From assembly GCA_017610505.1 (NCBI GenBank), contig JAFCBX010000009.1:1-12418 (forward strand): DNA of 12,418 nt. Reading direction: 5' to 3'. The DNA comes from Methanosarcinales archaeon. GTDB lineage: Archaea > Nanobdellota > Nanobdellia > Woesearchaeales > CG1-02-33-12. Positions within the stretch are counted from its first letter, which is position 1; each line of letters starts with the position of its first letter. A program made the position numbers and the translations under genes. The notes beneath the pieces were generated by a model. The model did no database searches. It was not told the DNA's origin and saw nothing but the letters and a program-made list of their open reading frames with translations. Below, in pieces: positions 12,170 through 12,418 of the stretch.

Positions 12170-12418
12170 ATGTCAGTTATTGATAACATTATAGAAAATC
12201 TGCCAGAAGTATCTGGCCCAACACAAAAAAGGCTTTCTTTTAAAGAGAAATTAAAGTGGACAGGCATTGTTCTTGCACTGTTCTTTATTCTTGGTATGAT
12301 ACCACTGTTTGGCCTTGGCCAGAATGCCCTGGCGCAGTTTGAATATCTTTCAACGGTTCTTGCAGCAAAGTTTGGTTCCTTGATATCACTTGGTATTGGT
12401 CCAATTGTAACTGCATCT
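12170..12418 (+). CDS. secY: Preprotein translocase channel subunit SecY (3' truncated)
   Basis: SecY is the membrane channel through which proteins are exported or inserted; ribosomes dock on it through uL23/uL29. Only the first 83 residues are in the window, and the frame is open at the right edge. The cytosolic amphipathic start ENLPEVSGPTQKRLSFKEKL leads into transmembrane helix 1 at about 31-48 (TGIVLALFFILGMIPLFG). The plug region follows, then the conserved archaeal LAAKFGSLISLGIGPIVTAS at 64-83, which begins transmembrane helix 2. The position after uL15 is standard. No ribosome-binding sequence is visible in the short gap before the ATG. Confidence 0.95.
   Translation, partial: MSVIDNIIENLPEVSGPTQKRLSFKEKLKWTGIVLALFFILGMIPLFGLGQNALAQFEYLSTVLAAKFGSLISLGIGPIVTAS

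Noticed and set aside
1..12418. CRISPR arrays, insertion sequences, tRNA or rRNA genes, toxin-antitoxin or defence genes.
   Set aside because: None were seen on either strand; the window is filled almost completely by the 25 translation and secretion genes.

Overview
The window is a single, uninterrupted archaeal ribosomal-protein superoperon (the fused S10/spc-type cluster). It starts inside uL3 and ends inside secY, with 25 genes all on the + strand. The gene set is archaeal: eS4, eL32 and eL19 sit among the universal proteins, aIF1 (SUI1 family) and the RNase P protein Rnp1/Rpp29 lie between uL29 and uS17, and secY follows uL15. The DNA is AT-rich, arginine is mostly AGA/AGG, and five ribosomal proteins carry Lys/Glu-rich C-terminal tails. 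Together these suggest a DPANN-type archaeon of the Woesearchaeota/Pacearchaeota kind. That placement is an inference from overall appearance, not a phylogeny.

Layout: positions 1-1398 hold the uL3 C-terminus, uL4 and uL23. A 95-nt spacer at 1399-1493 is by far the largest gap between genes. Positions 1494-4203 carry uL2, uS19, uL22 and uS3. Positions 4205-4979 carry uL29, aIF1 and Rnp1. Positions 4986-8568 carry uS17, uL14, uL24, eS4, uL5, uS14, uS8 and uL6. Positions 8574-12158 carry eL32, eL19, uL18, uS5, uL30 and uL15. The start of SecY runs from 12170 to the edge.

The genes supply the core of both ribosomal subunits, a start-codon-fidelity factor, a tRNA 5'-maturation subunit and the translocon channel. 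Almost all junctions are ATGA/TAATG overlaps or gaps of 1-11 nt. At several junctions the upstream TGA stop lies inside the GTGA Shine-Dalgarno-like sequence of the next gene. This is the architecture of one translationally coupled polycistron. No promoter or terminator is visible; both probably lie outside the window.

Most of the window is ordinary and highly conserved, and I found no defence, mobile or otherwise novel gene system. Two things deserve a second look. The first is the uL23-uL2 spacer, which can fold into two hairpins plus an enclosing stem, with the second hairpin ending exactly at the uL2 start codon. The second is the set of Lys/Glu tails on uL22, uS3, eL32, uS5 and uL15. Some contain recent internal duplications (an exact 46-bp repeat in uS5), and the uL22 and uL15 tails share a nearly identical 38-nt segment.
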